Source: Massilia sp. CF038 (GTDB lineage: Bacteria; Pseudomonadota; Gammaproteobacteria; Burkholderiales; Burkholderiaceae_D). Taken from it: a stretch of DNA of 64,000 bases. Position 1 is the first letter of the stretch. The number at the start of each line of letters is the position of its first letter. Of this stretch, positions 8,485 to 17,788 are shown piece by piece. Both the position numbers and the translations under genes were made by a program. The notes beneath the pieces were generated by a model. It was not told the origin of the DNA, ran no database searches, and was given only the letters and a program-made list of their open reading frames with translations. The stretch covers positions 1,612,001-1,676,000 of the forward strand of contig NZ_FQWU01000001.1 in NCBI RefSeq assembly GCF_900129765.1, read 5' to 3'.

Positions 8485-8500
8485 TTGGAAACCCTTCCAA
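8485..8500 (+). promoter_or_regulatory. LacI-family operator upstream of the sugar-binding protein
   Basis: TTGGAAACCCTTCCAA has 6-bp perfect inverted arms (TTGGAA/TTCCAA). It matches the receptor and glucosidase operators in both arms but has CC instead of CG at the centre. It lies between the divergent DUF6445 and sugar-binding-protein genes and could control both. Confidence 0.68.
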
Positions 8501-8543
8501 TATCAAGCGGGCCAAGATCCGCTCCGCTCACTCAGGAGACACG

Positions 8544-9782
8544 ATGTACAAAGCACGACAACTGGCGGTCGCGGCGATGCTCGCCTGTGCCGCCGCCAGC
8601 GCGCAGGCAGCCGACCCGAAACCCGAAGTCATTCACTGGTGGACCTCCAACAGCGAGGCCGCCGCCGTACGCACCATCGCCGATGCTTACCGCAAGCAGG
8701 GCGGGGTGTGGAACGATACCGCCATTGCCGGCGCCGACCAGGCACGCGCGGTGGCGATCAACCGCATCGTTGGCGGCAATCCGCCCATGGCTGCGCAGTT
8801 CAATACCACCAAACAGTTTACTGATCTGATCGAGCAGGGCATGCTCAATAATGTGGACGACGTGGCGCTCAAGGAAGGGTGGGACAAATTCCTGCCCGAG
8901 CCTATTCTGAACGTTATCCGCGTCAAGGGCCACTACTACGCGGTGCCGGTCAATATTCATATGCAGTCGTGGATCTGGTACTCCAAGGCGGCCTTCAAAA
9001 AGGCAGGCATTGCCAAGGAGCCGGCCTCCATCGAAGAACTCTTTGCCGCCTTCGACAAACTTAAGGCAGCGGGCATTGTGCCGCTGGCGCACGGTGGCCA
9101 GTCGTGGCAGGAGAACATCCTGTTCCTGGCCATGCTGGCGCACGTGGGCGGGACCGATCTGTATCTGAAGGTGCTGCGCGACCGCGATCAGGCTGCAATC
9201 AATTCGGAGGCATTCAAGAAGGTGCTGCTGACCTTCAAACGTCTGCAGACCTATGTCGATGCCGGTTCCCCGGGCCGCAACTGGAACGACGCCACCGCCA
9301 TGGTCATCAGCGGCAAGGCTGGCGTGCAAGTGATGGGCGACTGGGCCAAGGGCGAATTCGCGGCTGCCAAAATGACGGCAGGTAAAGAGTTTGGCTGCAT
9401 CGCCGGATTTAACGCCAAGTCGCCTTATCTGATCCAAGGCGATGCCTTTGTCTTCCCCAAGACGACCAATGCGCAGCAGATCAAGTACCAGAAGCTGTTG
9501 GCCAGCACCATTGTCGCGCCATCGACCCAGGTGGCCTTTAACAAGCTGAAAGGGTCGATCCCGATTCGCGGCGATGTGGACGCGTCGAGCATGGACGAAT
9601 GCGCGCGCATCGGTCTCAATATCATGAAGGACCGCACTCGCCATGTGGGCATCGGCGAGGTGTATCTCACGCCGGACCAGAATGGCGCCATGCAGGACGT
9701 GCTGACCGCGTTCTGGAATACCAAAATGCCGGCTGAGAAGGCGCAAAAAGGCATTGCGGCCGCACTCAGGAACGAACAGTGA
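8544..9782 (+). CDS. ABC sugar-binding periplasmic protein, orphan
   Basis: 412 residues. Signal peptide MYKARQLAVAAMLACAAASAQA, then a mature protein beginning KPEVIHWWTSNSEAAAV with the family-1 solute-binding fold of sugar ABC systems (similar in layout to glucose/mannose-binding GtsA). NPPMAAQFNTTKQF and WIWYSKAAFKKAG are typical segments. It should bind a sugar in the periplasm. No permease or ATPase gene is in the window, so it must borrow one or act otherwise. Its stop overlaps the GTG start of halogenase 2 by 4 bases, implying coupled translation. Controlled by the operator at 8485. Confidence 0.87.
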   Translation: MYKARQLAVAAMLACAAASAQAADPKPEVIHWWTSNSEAAAVRTIADAYRKQGGVWNDTAIAGADQARAVAINRIVGGNPPMAAQFNTTKQFTDLIEQGMLNNVDDVALKEGWDKFLPEPILNVIRVKGHYYAVPVNIHMQSWIWYSKAAFKKAGIAKEPASIEELFAAFDKLKAAGIVPLAHGGQSWQENILFLAMLAHVGGTDLYLKVLRDRDQAAINSEAFKKVLLTFKRLQTYVDAGSPGRNWNDATAMVISGKAGVQVMGDWAKGEFAAAKMTAGKEFGCIAGFNAKSPYLIQGDAFVFPKTTNAQQIKYQKLLASTIVAPSTQVAFNKLKGSIPIRGDVDASSMDECARIGLNIMKDRTRHVGIGEVYLTPDQNGAMQDVLTAFWNTKMPAEKAQKGIAAALRNEQ

Positions 9783-11293
9783 ACGGCCAGCTGGAAGACA
9801 TCGTCATCGTCGGCGGCGGTACTGCCGGCTGGATGACGGCGGCGGCTTTGTCGCGCCTGTTGCCGGCCGGGCATCGGATTCGCCTGGTCGAGTCGGACGC
9901 GATTTCCACCATCGGTGTAGGCGAGGCCACCATTCCCAGCATCCGCGCCTTCAACCATTTGCTTGGGCTGGACGAGAATGAGTTCATGCGCCAGACCCAG
10001 GCCACCTTCAAACTCGGGATCGAGTTTCGCAACTGGGGTGGGGAAGGGGACAATTACATCCATGGCTTCGGGCAGATCGGGCGCGATCAGGTGCTGGCCA
10101 AGTTTTACCAGTACTGGCTCAAGCTGTATCAACTGGGCGAGGCGGATGACCTGGGCGCCTATTCAATCAATACGCTGGCGCCGCGTCACGGCAAATTCAT
10201 GCGGCCCCCGGACGACATGCCCAATTCGCCGCTGGCTGACATTGCGTATGCCTTCCATTTCGACGCCGGGCTGTATGCCAAATTCCTGCGTGGCGTGAGC
10301 GAGGCGCAGGGCGTCAAGCGCATTGAAGGGCGCATCGTCAACACCGAACTGCGCGGCGGCGATGGCTTTATCGAAGCAGTGGTCATGGAAAATGGCGAGA
10401 AGATCAAGGGCGACCTGTTCATTGACTGCTCTGGGCTGAGCGGTCTGCTGATCGAAAAGACGCTGCAGACCGGCTTCGAGGACTGGAGCGCGCTGCTGCC
10501 GGCCGACAGCGCTATTGCCGTGCCTTGCGTGTCAGACGGTTCGCTCGCGCCCTACACGCGTTCGACGGCGCACCGCAGCGGCTGGCAATGGCGCATCCCG
10601 CTGCAGCACCGTACCGGTAATGGCCATGTCTTTTCCAGTAAGTTCATGAGTGCCGACGAAGCGCAGGCGATCCTGATGGCCAATCTGGAAGGGGAGGCAC
10701 TTGCCGAACCGCGCCTGATTCGCTTCACCACGGGCAAGCGCAAGAAGGCGTGGAACCGCAACTGCGTGGCCATCGGACTGGCTGGCGGCTTCATGGAGCC
10801 GCTGGAGTCGACCAGTATTCACATGGTGCAGACGGCGATCATGCGCTTGATCGCGCTGTTCCCGGACCGTTCGTTCCGCCAGGCGGACGTGGACATGTTC
10901 AATGCGCAGTCCGATGATGAATACGAGCGTATTCGCGATTTCCTGATCATGCACTATCACGTGAACCGGCGTACCGATTCGCCTTTCTGGACCTACTGCC
11001 GCGACATGGCGGTGCCGGATTCGGTGCGCGAGCGCATTGCGCTGTACCAGGGGCATGGGCGCATCTTCCGCAAGGGCGATGAGCTGTTTGCCGATGCGAG
11101 CTGGTTGCAGATTATGCATGGCCAGGGGCTGCGTGCGCAGAGCTATCATCCACTGGTTGATCAGCGTAGCAAGGACGATATTGCAGCTTTTGTGGGGGCG
11201 GTGCACAAGACCATTGCGGCTTGTGTTGAGGCGATGCCAAGTCATGCGGAGTATGTGGCGGCGATGTGTCCGGCGCCGAAGATGGCGGCTTGA
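9779..11293 (+). CDS. Tryptophan-halogenase-family flavoprotein 2
   Basis: 504 residues, clearly paralogous to the product at 4604 along its whole length. FAD motif GGGTAGW (12-18), GVGEATIP (46-53), catalytic lysine in TFKLGIEF (Lys78), WQWRIP motif, and FMEPLEST are all intact, so it should be an active flavoprotein; the substrate is unknown. The start is GTG at 9779, overlapping the sugar-binding-protein stop (GTGA). Co-translation with a periplasmic sugar-binding protein is unusual for a halogenase, since the halogenase itself has no signal peptide and should be cytoplasmic. A free FAD reductase would be needed in trans. Confidence 0.88.
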   Translation: MNGQLEDIVIVGGGTAGWMTAAALSRLLPAGHRIRLVESDAISTIGVGEATIPSIRAFNHLLGLDENEFMRQTQATFKLGIEFRNWGGEGDNYIHGFGQIGRDQVLAKFYQYWLKLYQLGEADDLGAYSINTLAPRHGKFMRPPDDMPNSPLADIAYAFHFDAGLYAKFLRGVSEAQGVKRIEGRIVNTELRGGDGFIEAVVMENGEKIKGDLFIDCSGLSGLLIEKTLQTGFEDWSALLPADSAIAVPCVSDGSLAPYTRSTAHRSGWQWRIPLQHRTGNGHVFSSKFMSADEAQAILMANLEGEALAEPRLIRFTTGKRKKAWNRNCVAIGLAGGFMEPLESTSIHMVQTAIMRLIALFPDRSFRQADVDMFNAQSDDEYERIRDFLIMHYHVNRRTDSPFWTYCRDMAVPDSVRERIALYQGHGRIFRKGDELFADASWLQIMHGQGLRAQSYHPLVDQRSKDDIAAFVGAVHKTIAACVEAMPSHAEYVAAMCPAPKMAA

Positions 11294-11340
11294 GGATCGG
11301 CCGCGGGTGGGCGACGGTAAGGCGCAGCGGACTGGTTCTA

Positions 11341-11394
11341 CCTTCCGAAGTCGGATAGGTGGTATGGGTCCCCGCCTGCGCGAGGACGGTGTGT
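11341..11394. repeat. Half copy of the REP-like palindrome
   Basis: One arm only: GTGGTATGGGTCCCCGCC followed by TGCGCGAGGAC, plus loop-like CTTCCGAAGTCGG. It lies in the 232-bp gap between halogenase 2 and the LacI gene; apart from this fragment nothing else recognisable was seen there. Confidence 0.65.
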
Positions 11395-11525
11395 GGTTAT
11401 TCTGGGGGTGTCGGCCATGTTAGCGGTAGCATGGGGTGGGGCCCCCGTGCACGGCAGTCTTGCCTACTTGTACAGCCCCCCTTCATTGCAGTATCCTTAG
11501 CCCGTTATTACGGACGAAAGCACGC

Positions 11526-12542
11526 GTGGCAACCCTTAAAGACGTAGCACAGCTGGCCGGTGTCGGCCTTGGAACCGCATCACGCGTCGTCAGCGGGAAG
11601 GGCGCCGTATCGCCGAAGACGCTGGCCCGCGTACGCAAGGCGATCGAGGAACTCGACTTCCAGCCTTCCCACGCGGCCCGTTCCCTCATGTCGGGTAATT
11701 CGCAGATGGTGGGGGTGTACATCCCCTTCCTGAGCGGTACCTTTTATACCCCGATTCTGCAGCTGGTCTATGCCGAGCTGCGTGCGGCTGGCCTGAACAT
11801 GGTGGTCGGTTTTGGCACCGGCAGTGTCGATGAACGCCAGCAGGCTGTGGAGGGCATCGATTTTCTGAATCAGCGCGGCTGCGATGGCGTACTGGTGATG
11901 ACCAACGCGCTCAAGGCCGAGGACATTGCCGCGCTGGGTCCGCGCAAATCGCGCATGGTCCTGCTTAACCACAGCCTGCCCGGCATGGAAGAGCGCTGCT
12001 TCACGGTCGACCATCATCTGGGCGGGCGCATGGCCGCGCGCGCACTGCTCGACAAAAAGCACAAGAAGATCGCCGTCATTACAGGTCCCAATCACGCGCC
12101 CGATAACGTGGAACGCATCGACGGCTTCATGCAGGAATTGCGCGAAGCGGGCATCAACACCGACAAGTTGTGGGTCACCGAAAGTAATTTCGCGCCTGAG
12201 GGTGGCTGGGATTCGGCCAAGGCGCTGCTGGACTCGGGCCATGAATTTACTGCCGTCTTCTGTGCCAACGACGAGATGGCAGTAGGGGCGCTTTCGTACT
12301 TCCAGCAGGCTGGCGTGGACGTGCCGGGCAAGGTATCGGTGCTTGGCTACGACGATACGCACAGCGCCGATTTCACCGCGCCGCGCTTATCCTCAGTGCA
12401 TATGCCCTGGACCGAAATGACGCTCAATGGCTTGAACTGCCTGCTCAATCGCTGCTACGACATGAACCGGCCGTACACCCACGAGTATGCAGTCAGCGTG
12501 ACCGAACGTGCTTCGCTCGCCAAAGCAAAAAAACCGGACTAA
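11526..12542 (+). CDS. LacI-family transcriptional regulator
   Basis: 338 residues. Helix-turn-helix at the N-terminus (MATLKDVAQLAGVGLGTASR, then VVSGKGAVSPKT), hinge helix with PSHAARSLMSGNS, then a periplasmic-binding-protein-like effector domain (VGVYIPFLSGTFYTPIL to GYDDTHSADFTAPRLSSVH). The start is GTG at 11526; upstream in-frame codons would only add an unrelated tail. It should bind a sugar or glycoside and release palindromic operators. Three similar palindromes in this window (1687, 8485, 12575) fit a LacI site and flank the receptor, sugar-binding and glucosidase genes, so this protein is the obvious local repressor. The link is inferred, not shown. Confidence 0.87.
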   Translation: MATLKDVAQLAGVGLGTASRVVSGKGAVSPKTLARVRKAIEELDFQPSHAARSLMSGNSQMVGVYIPFLSGTFYTPILQLVYAELRAAGLNMVVGFGTGSVDERQQAVEGIDFLNQRGCDGVLVMTNALKAEDIAALGPRKSRMVLLNHSLPGMEERCFTVDHHLGGRMAARALLDKKHKKIAVITGPNHAPDNVERIDGFMQELREAGINTDKLWVTESNFAPEGGWDSAKALLDSGHEFTAVFCANDEMAVGALSYFQQAGVDVPGKVSVLGYDDTHSADFTAPRLSSVHMPWTEMTLNGLNCLLNRCYDMNRPYTHEYAVSVTERASLAKAKKPD

Positions 12543-12566
12543 TTTGGCTCATGGCCGGTTTTTTTT
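12527..12566. terminator. Terminator at the end of the LacI gene
   Basis: AAAAAAACCGG (12527-12537) pairs with CCGGTTTTTTTT (12555-12566) across a 17-nt loop, giving a stem closed by A-U pairs and a T run on the plus strand. It overlaps the last codons and stop of the LacI gene and ends 9 bp before the glucosidase operator. Confidence 0.65.
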
Positions 12567-12574
12567 GTGTTAAA

Positions 12575-12590
12575 GTGGAAGCGATTCCAA
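12575..12590 (+). promoter_or_regulatory. LacI-family operator upstream of the GH1 gene
   Basis: GTGGAAGCGATTCCAA, with perfect arms TGGAA/TTCCA around a central CG. It lies 37 bp before the GH1 start codon. A weak promoter (TTGGCT at 12544, TGTTAA at 12568, 18-bp spacer) would place transcription start close to the operator, as at the other two sites. Confidence 0.7.
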
Positions 12591-12626
12591 TTTATTGGTA
12601 AGCAACTTTCAACACACGATAATTTC

Positions 12627-13988
12627 ATGACGACTCCAAATCCTGAAGTGCACGGTCCCTTGTCCCGCTCCGATTTCGGTGACGAATTCCAATGGGGCTG
12701 CTCGACGTCGGCCTTCCAGATCGAAGGTGGTGCGAGCGAGGGCGGGCGTGTCCCGTCCATCTGGGACACCTTCTGCGAGACCCCAGGCAAGATCCGTGAT
12801 GCCTCCAATGGCAAGGTCGCCTGCGATCATTTCCATCGCTGGCCGGACGATATGGCGCTGGCGCAGTCGCTGGGCCTGAATGCTTACCGCTTCTCGATTT
12901 CGTGGCCGCGCATTTTCAGTGCGCGCGGCGCCGCGCCCAACGAAGAAGGCCTGGCCTTTTATTCGGACATGATCGATGGCATGCTGGCGCGCGGGCTAGT
13001 GCCATGGGTCACGCTGTATCACTGGGATTTGCCGCAGTATCTGCAGGACCAGGGCGGCTGGACCAACCGCGATACGGTGGCGGCCTTCGTTGAATATGCC
13101 GACGTGGTGACCAAGCGCCTGGGCGACCGCGTCAAGAATTGGATTACACACAACGAGCCATGGTGCACGGCCATCCATGGCAATCTCGATGGCATGCATG
13201 CGCCGGGCATCAAGAGCGTGCCAACCGCGCTGCAGGTATGCCATAACGTGCTGCTCTCGCACGGTCTGGCGGTGCCGGTCATTCGCGCCAATGTGCCCGG
13301 TGCGCGGGTTGGTATCGCGCTGTCGCTGCATCCGGTCGAACCGGCCAGCGATTCCGTGGCCGACCGCGATGCAGTCGTGCGCCACGATGCGTTCCGCAAT
13401 CGCTGGTTCCTCGATGCTTTGTATGGCCGTGGCTATCCGTCCGTGCCGATGACGATGCTGGGTAAGGACGCGCCGCATATCGCGCCGGGCGACATGGAGG
13501 CGATTGCCGTCCGCACCGACTTCCTGGGAGTGAATTACTACTTCCCCGAGGTGGTGAAGCATGATGCCGAAGGCGGCTTCCTGGAGACGACGGTGGTGCT
13601 GCCCGAAGGCCGCCAGCGTACCGATTTTGGCTGGGAGGTGGCGCCGGCTGGTTTGACCGCGCTGCTGGCACGTATCGCGCGCGAGTACGATGCCGGCGAC
13701 TTGTACGTGACCGAGAATGGCTCGTGCTACGACGATCATCCAGATGCAGCAGGCAATGTGGCTGACAGCGCGCGGCGCGATTATCTGGTGCGGCATTTGC
13801 ACGCGGTGCGTGCCGCGCGCGAGCAGGGCGCGCCAGTGAAGGGGTATTTTGCCTGGAGCTTGCTGGATAATTTCGAGTGGTCGGAAGGGTATTTGCGGCG
13901 CTTCGGGATTGCGTATGTGGATTTTGAGACGCAGCGGCGGACGCTCAAGTCGAGCGGGCAGTGGTATAAGGGCTTCCTGCGCGGTTAA
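12627..13988 (+). CDS. GH1 family beta-glucosidase
   Basis: 453 residues, the standard length for GH1. Catalytic acid/base Glu177 in THNEPW and nucleophile Glu363 in VTENG; FQWGCSTSAFQIEGG at the N-terminus and WSLLDNFEWSEGYLRRFG near the C-terminus complete the family signature. It hydrolyses beta-linked glucosides or galactosides with retention. There is no signal peptide, so it acts on imported glycosides in the cytoplasm. The start at 12627 is preferred over a GTG at 12567 because the latter would place the operator and terminator tail inside the gene. Predicted member of the local LacI regulon. Confidence 0.92.
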   Translation: MTTPNPEVHGPLSRSDFGDEFQWGCSTSAFQIEGGASEGGRVPSIWDTFCETPGKIRDASNGKVACDHFHRWPDDMALAQSLGLNAYRFSISWPRIFSARGAAPNEEGLAFYSDMIDGMLARGLVPWVTLYHWDLPQYLQDQGGWTNRDTVAAFVEYADVVTKRLGDRVKNWITHNEPWCTAIHGNLDGMHAPGIKSVPTALQVCHNVLLSHGLAVPVIRANVPGARVGIALSLHPVEPASDSVADRDAVVRHDAFRNRWFLDALYGRGYPSVPMTMLGKDAPHIAPGDMEAIAVRTDFLGVNYYFPEVVKHDAEGGFLETTVVLPEGRQRTDFGWEVAPAGLTALLARIAREYDAGDLYVTENGSCYDDHPDAAGNVADSARRDYLVRHLHAVRAAREQGAPVKGYFAWSLLDNFEWSEGYLRRFGIAYVDFETQRRTLKSSGQWYKGFLRG

Positions 13989-13997
13989 ATCCATCAC

Positions 13998-14091
13998 CAC
14001 ATCGTCCTCGCGGAGGCGGGGACCTATACCACGCATGCGGTAGCGTTAATGCACGCGTGGTATAGGTCCCCGCCTTCGCGAGGACGATGTG
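13998..14091. repeat. REP-like palindrome between glucosidase and catalase genes
   Basis: CACATCGTCCTCGCGGAGGC and its complement form the outer arms, with inner arms GGGGACCTATACCACGC and GCGTGGTATAGGTCCCC around a 19-nt loop. It lies between two convergent genes and could terminate transcription from both sides. Confidence 0.88.
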
Positions 14092-14098
14092 ACTTCGG

Positions 14099-16510
14099 TT
14101 AAACCCTCGGCGGATCTGTCTCGCGCTCGTACACACGGTGCCTGGCCAGCATCTCCTTGAACTGCAGCAGTCCAGCCTCGCTTTCACCACCATCCACAAT
14201 GATCACCCCCGGATCGGTCCCGCCATCCGGCAGCGGCAGCACCACCCCCGCGACGATCAGCAACTCCGACCCATCCCCCACACCCAGCATCGGCTTGCCA
14301 TGCCGGTACTGCTGACGCAGGAATTCAAGCGCATTCGCGTCTACCCCCAGGGTGCCCGCCAATTCGCCTCCGTCGGGCACGATCACCGCGTCAAACAGCA
14401 CCGATGGCATGGCCTCGAACGTGGTCTCCACATCCAGCGGACAACCGTCAAGCGAAGACACTTTGCCCAGGCGCTGTCCGACCAGACGCGGTTGCACGCT
14501 GTCGGCCAGCAGCGAGGCGTACATCGCCCGCACCATCGCGCCATCGACGCCATTCCCGACCAGGATCGCCACGCGCCGCGCCTGGATGCTCTTGACGCCA
14601 GGGCGGCTCAATAGCGACAGCGAAGGCGAGGGCGGGTAATCCGGAATCGGCAATTCCGTCGCGCGCGGCAGCGGTTCCGGCACCGGCAGGCCCAGGCCAT
14701 CGGCCACTGCGGCAGCCAGCAACGGATCCACATTCACCAGCCCGGCCAGCATGCGCACCCTGATTGCCGGCACCTGCACCCGCGTCAGCTCGAAGCGGAA
14801 CGCGTTGATGATGTGCTGCTGCTCGGGCGCGCTCTGGCTTTCCCAAAACAGGCGCGCTTGCCCGTAATGTTCGCCGAACAGCTCGGGCTTGCCGCGCACC
14901 TTGTCCTCGGCAATCGGTTCGGGGAAGGTGACAAAGCCGGCCCGGCCCACCTGGAACGGACAGCCGCCCGCCAGCGAATTGGGCTCGTAATTAACGCGGC
15001 CACGATTGATCGACTGGCGGTGGAAGCCTTCGCGCTGGTTGTTGTGGATCTCGACAATCGGCGTGTTGATGGGAATTTCGTGGAAGTTGGGCCCGCCCAG
15101 TCGGCTGATCTGGGTGTCGATATAGGAGTGGTTGCGGCCCTGCAGCAGCGGGTCATTGCTGAAGTCGATGCCTGGGATGACGTGCGCCGTGCAAAACGCC
15201 ACCTGCTCGGTCTCTGCGAAAAAATTGTCGGGATTGCGGTTGAGTACCAGCTTACCGACCGGGATCACCGGAATCAATTCCTCGGGCACGATCTTGGTGG
15301 CGTCAAGCACGTCAAAGGGGAAGCTGGCTGCCTGTTCCTCTGTGAATACCTGCAAGCCCATCTCGTACTCGGGGAAGTTGCCGGATTCAATGGCTTCCCA
15401 CAGGTCGCGCCGATGGAAGTCGGGATCGGCGCCAGAGATTTTAACGGCTTCATCCCACACCACCGAATGGGTGCCCTGCAGCGGCGTCCAGTGGAACTTG
15501 ACGAAGCGCGACTCGTTCGCAGCATTCACCAGCCGGAAGGTGTTCACGCCAAAGCCTTGCATGGTGCGGTAGCTGCGGGGGATTGCGCGGTCCGACATGA
15601 CCCACATCAGCATGTGAGTAATTTCTGGACTCAGTGACGCGAAGTCCCAAAAGGTGTCGTGTGCGCTCGATGCTTGCGGCATGTGGTGATGCGGTTCGGG
15701 CTTGACGGCATGGACCAGGTCAGGGAACTTCATCGCATCTTGAATGAAGAAGACAGGGATATTATTGGCGACCAGGTCCCAGTTGCCTTCATCGCTATAG
15801 AACTTGGTGGCAAAGCCGCGCACATCGCGCGCCAGGTCGGTGGAGCCGCGCTCTCCCACCACGGTGGAGAAACGCACAAACACCGGTGTGCGCTTGCCTT
15901 CGGCTGCGAATACGGTGGCACGGGTGATGTCAGCCAGGCAGCGATAGGACTCAAAGTAACCATGGGCTGCCGAGCCGCGGGCATGCACTACCCGCTCGGG
16001 AATGCGCTCATGGTCGAAATGGGTGATTTTTTCGCGCAGGATGAAGTCTTCCATCTGCGTAGGGCCGCGCAGGCCGATCTTGAGCGAATCCTGGTTGTTC
16101 GACACCGGTATGCCCTGGTTGGTGGTCAGCCGTTCACCCGTGTCATCCACGCGCACCCGGTCCAGCGGTGCGGTCAGGCGGTTTTCGCCTAGCGGGGGAA
16201 TGCCGCTGCCGACTTTGGGCGAGGCGATGTTTTCGGTGCTGGTGCTGGCTGTGGCCAGCGGCGTCGGGGGCGGGAACTGCTCACCAACATGCGGTTCGCG
16301 CGAGTCTTCGCCATACTCCAGTGGCTTGGTGCCGTTGAACGGGCGCTCGGCAGACAGGTCGTCATTGCCAACGCGTTTTTCAAGCAGGCGTTCGGCAATC
16401 GGATCGGGGGTGCCCAGGCTGGTGGGCGGCTGGTCGGTCGAGGGACCGGAGATGGTGCTGAGGATGGAACCGGCGCCGTCAAGCGCGCCGTTCTTGTTTC
16501 GTGTGGCCAT
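14099..16510 (-). CDS. katE: Large-subunit monofunctional catalase (HPII type)
   Basis: 803 residues, in the range of clade-2 large catalases. An N-terminal extension of about 100 residues precedes the core. Catalytic His176 lies in RVVHARG, the distal Asn region in [15 protein letters not shown], and the heme-ligand tyrosine in [15 protein letters not shown]. The last 150 residues ([20 protein letters not shown] onward) form the glutamine-amidotransferase/DJ-1-like domain seen in E. coli KatE. It disproportionates hydrogen peroxide in the cytoplasm. The start at 16510 has GAGGTG upstream. Single-gene unit, convergent with the GH1 gene. Confidence 0.95.
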   Translation of the reverse strand: MATRNKNGALDGAGSILSTISGPSTDQPPTSLGTPDPIAERLLEKRVGNDDLSAERPFNGTKPLEYGEDSREPHVGEQFPPPTPLATASTSTENIASPKVGSGIPPLGENRLTAPLDRVRVDDTGERLTTNQGIPVSNNQDSLKIGLRGPTQMEDFILREKITHFDHERIPERVVHARGSAAHGYFESYRCLADITRATVFAAEGKRTPVFVRFSTVVGERGSTDLARDVRGFATKFYSDEGNWDLVANNIPVFFIQDAMKFPDLVHAVKPEPHHHMPQASSAHDTFWDFASLSPEITHMLMWVMSDRAIPRSYRTMQGFGVNTFRLVNAANESRFVKFHWTPLQGTHSVVWDEAVKISGADPDFHRRDLWEAIESGNFPEYEMGLQVFTEEQAASFPFDVLDATKIVPEELIPVIPVGKLVLNRNPDNFFAETEQVAFCTAHVIPGIDFSNDPLLQGRNHSYIDTQISRLGGPNFHEIPINTPIVEIHNNQREGFHRQSINRGRVNYEPNSLAGGCPFQVGRAGFVTFPEPIAEDKVRGKPELFGEHYGQARLFWESQSAPEQQHIINAFRFELTRVQVPAIRVRMLAGLVNVDPLLAAAVADGLGLPVPEPLPRATELPIPDYPPSPSLSLLSRPGVKSIQARRVAILVGNGVDGAMVRAMYASLLADSVQPRLVGQRLGKVSSLDGCPLDVETTFEAMPSVLFDAVIVPDGGELAGTLGVDANALEFLRQQYRHGKPMLGVGDGSELLIVAGVVLPLPDGGTDPGVIIVDGGESEAGLLQFKEMLARHRVYERETDPPRV

Positions 16511-16628
16511 GGAACACCTCGCAATAATGGAAGGGAACGATGGCCGTGCGCTGGTCCCGCACGGTCAATGGCTGAGTTTGCCTTGCCGGGTCGGGACGCT
16601 TGTTGATGCCGCGTAAGTGGCGGTGGCC

Positions 16629-17726
16629 TTAGTACATCAAGCCGCCACCACGTTTGAATAGTGCAATGTCAACATATTGCGAGAGGTTGTTGTCGCGATC
16701 GCCCTGGACGATGGTCATGCCGCCCAGATCGATGGGCGCCTTGCCGGCGCTGCCCGGTTGCATGGTCCGCACCAGCGTCTTGGCCACCGCAAAGCCTTCC
16801 AGGGTCAGAGCGGAAGCGGGTTCATCGCGGAACTTTTTCATCATGTTGATGTGTTCACTTTGCAGCACGGACGCGGTACTGCCCGGGTTGGGCACCACCT
16901 GGGAAAACACGGTGAACTCGGTGGCCTTGCTGCCGGCGATTTGCGACAGCATTTCAAGGTTGATCAGCGATGTGCCGGCAACGAAGGTGGATGGGTTCTG
17001 TTTGCGGAAGGCCTTCAAAAACTGGGCCGAGGCGACTGTATCGGCAATCGTGATGACCATCTTTGCACCGTTGTCGTTCAGGCGGCGGGCGCCTGCGTCG
17101 GTGGCCGCCGCCGTGGCGCCAATGTCGACCATGGCAGCCAGCGTCATGCCGCGCTTTTGCAATTCGTCGACCACGACCTGGTACGACCGGTCATTTTGCG
17201 CATTGCGCTGCAGCGCTACGCCGACCCGGGTGACGCCGAGATTTTTGAAGTAGGCCAGGATGAACTGAAACTCGCGGTCTGCGCTGGGGCGCCAGAATAC
17301 CGCGCGGCCATTCGGCACCGTGAACGAATCGGCCAAGGGGGCAAACAGCGCGTGTTTCGACTGGCGGAAGGCGGGCGCTGCCAGTTGGGCCTTGGTGGCC
17401 TCGGCGCCGATAGCGCCAAGCAGGTAGTCAGCCTGGTCCTGCGTGATCAAGCCGTCGACCAGTTTTGCGCTCTCGGCCGCAATGCCGCGGTCGTCGCGCA
17501 CGATGTAACGGATCTTCTTGCCGTTCACGCCGCCCTTGGCGTTGATGCTGTCGAAGTAGGTGGTAATGCCAGCGACATAGTCGCGTCCAATGCTGCCATT
17601 CGGGCCCGACAGGTCGATCGCCTGGCCGACCGTGATCACACTCTCGGCCGCGCCGGCTTGGGCCGCCAGCATCAGACTGCCGCCCAGCAGCAATCGCGCA
17701 CACAAACTTCTTACACTCACAGCCAA
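16629..17726 (-). CDS. LivK-like ABC periplasmic binding protein, orphan
   Basis: 365 residues. N-terminal signal peptide (ARLLLGGSLMLAAQAGAAES), then ITVGQAIDLSGPNGSIGRDYVAGITTYF, the entry segment of family-6 periplasmic binding proteins for branched-chain amino acids and related ligands. No permease or ATPase genes are adjacent, so the ligand is unknown; many orphan members in betaproteobacteria bind aromatic or aliphatic acids or amides, or feed sensor kinases. It lies 62 bp upstream of the DUF1275 gene's stop on the same strand but the two do not look functionally linked. Confidence 0.85.
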   Translation of the reverse strand: MAVSVRSLCARLLLGGSLMLAAQAGAAESVITVGQAIDLSGPNGSIGRDYVAGITTYFDSINAKGGVNGKKIRYIVRDDRGIAAESAKLVDGLITQDQADYLLGAIGAEATKAQLAAPAFRQSKHALFAPLADSFTVPNGRAVFWRPSADREFQFILAYFKNLGVTRVGVALQRNAQNDRSYQVVVDELQKRGMTLAAMVDIGATAAATDAGARRLNDNGAKMVITIADTVASAQFLKAFRKQNPSTFVAGTSLINLEMLSQIAGSKATEFTVFSQVVPNPGSTASVLQSEHINMMKKFRDEPASALTLEGFAVAKTLVRTMQPGSAGKAPIDLGGMTIVQGDRDNNLSQYVDIALFKRGGGLMY

Positions 17727-17788
17727 CCTCCCGCATGGAAAGCGCAGATCGTACGCGGGCTGTGTGACCGGATGATGACGCCCGGGAC

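Noticed and set aside
4604-11293. Halogenated antibiotic biosynthetic cluster
   Set aside because: No NRPS, PKS, tryptophan-modifying or export genes nearby; the context is sugar uptake and hydrolysis.
12567-12626. GTG at 12567 as start of the GH1 gene
   Set aside because: It would place the LacI operator inside the coding region and add a tail absent from GH1 enzymes; the ATG at 12627 gives standard length.
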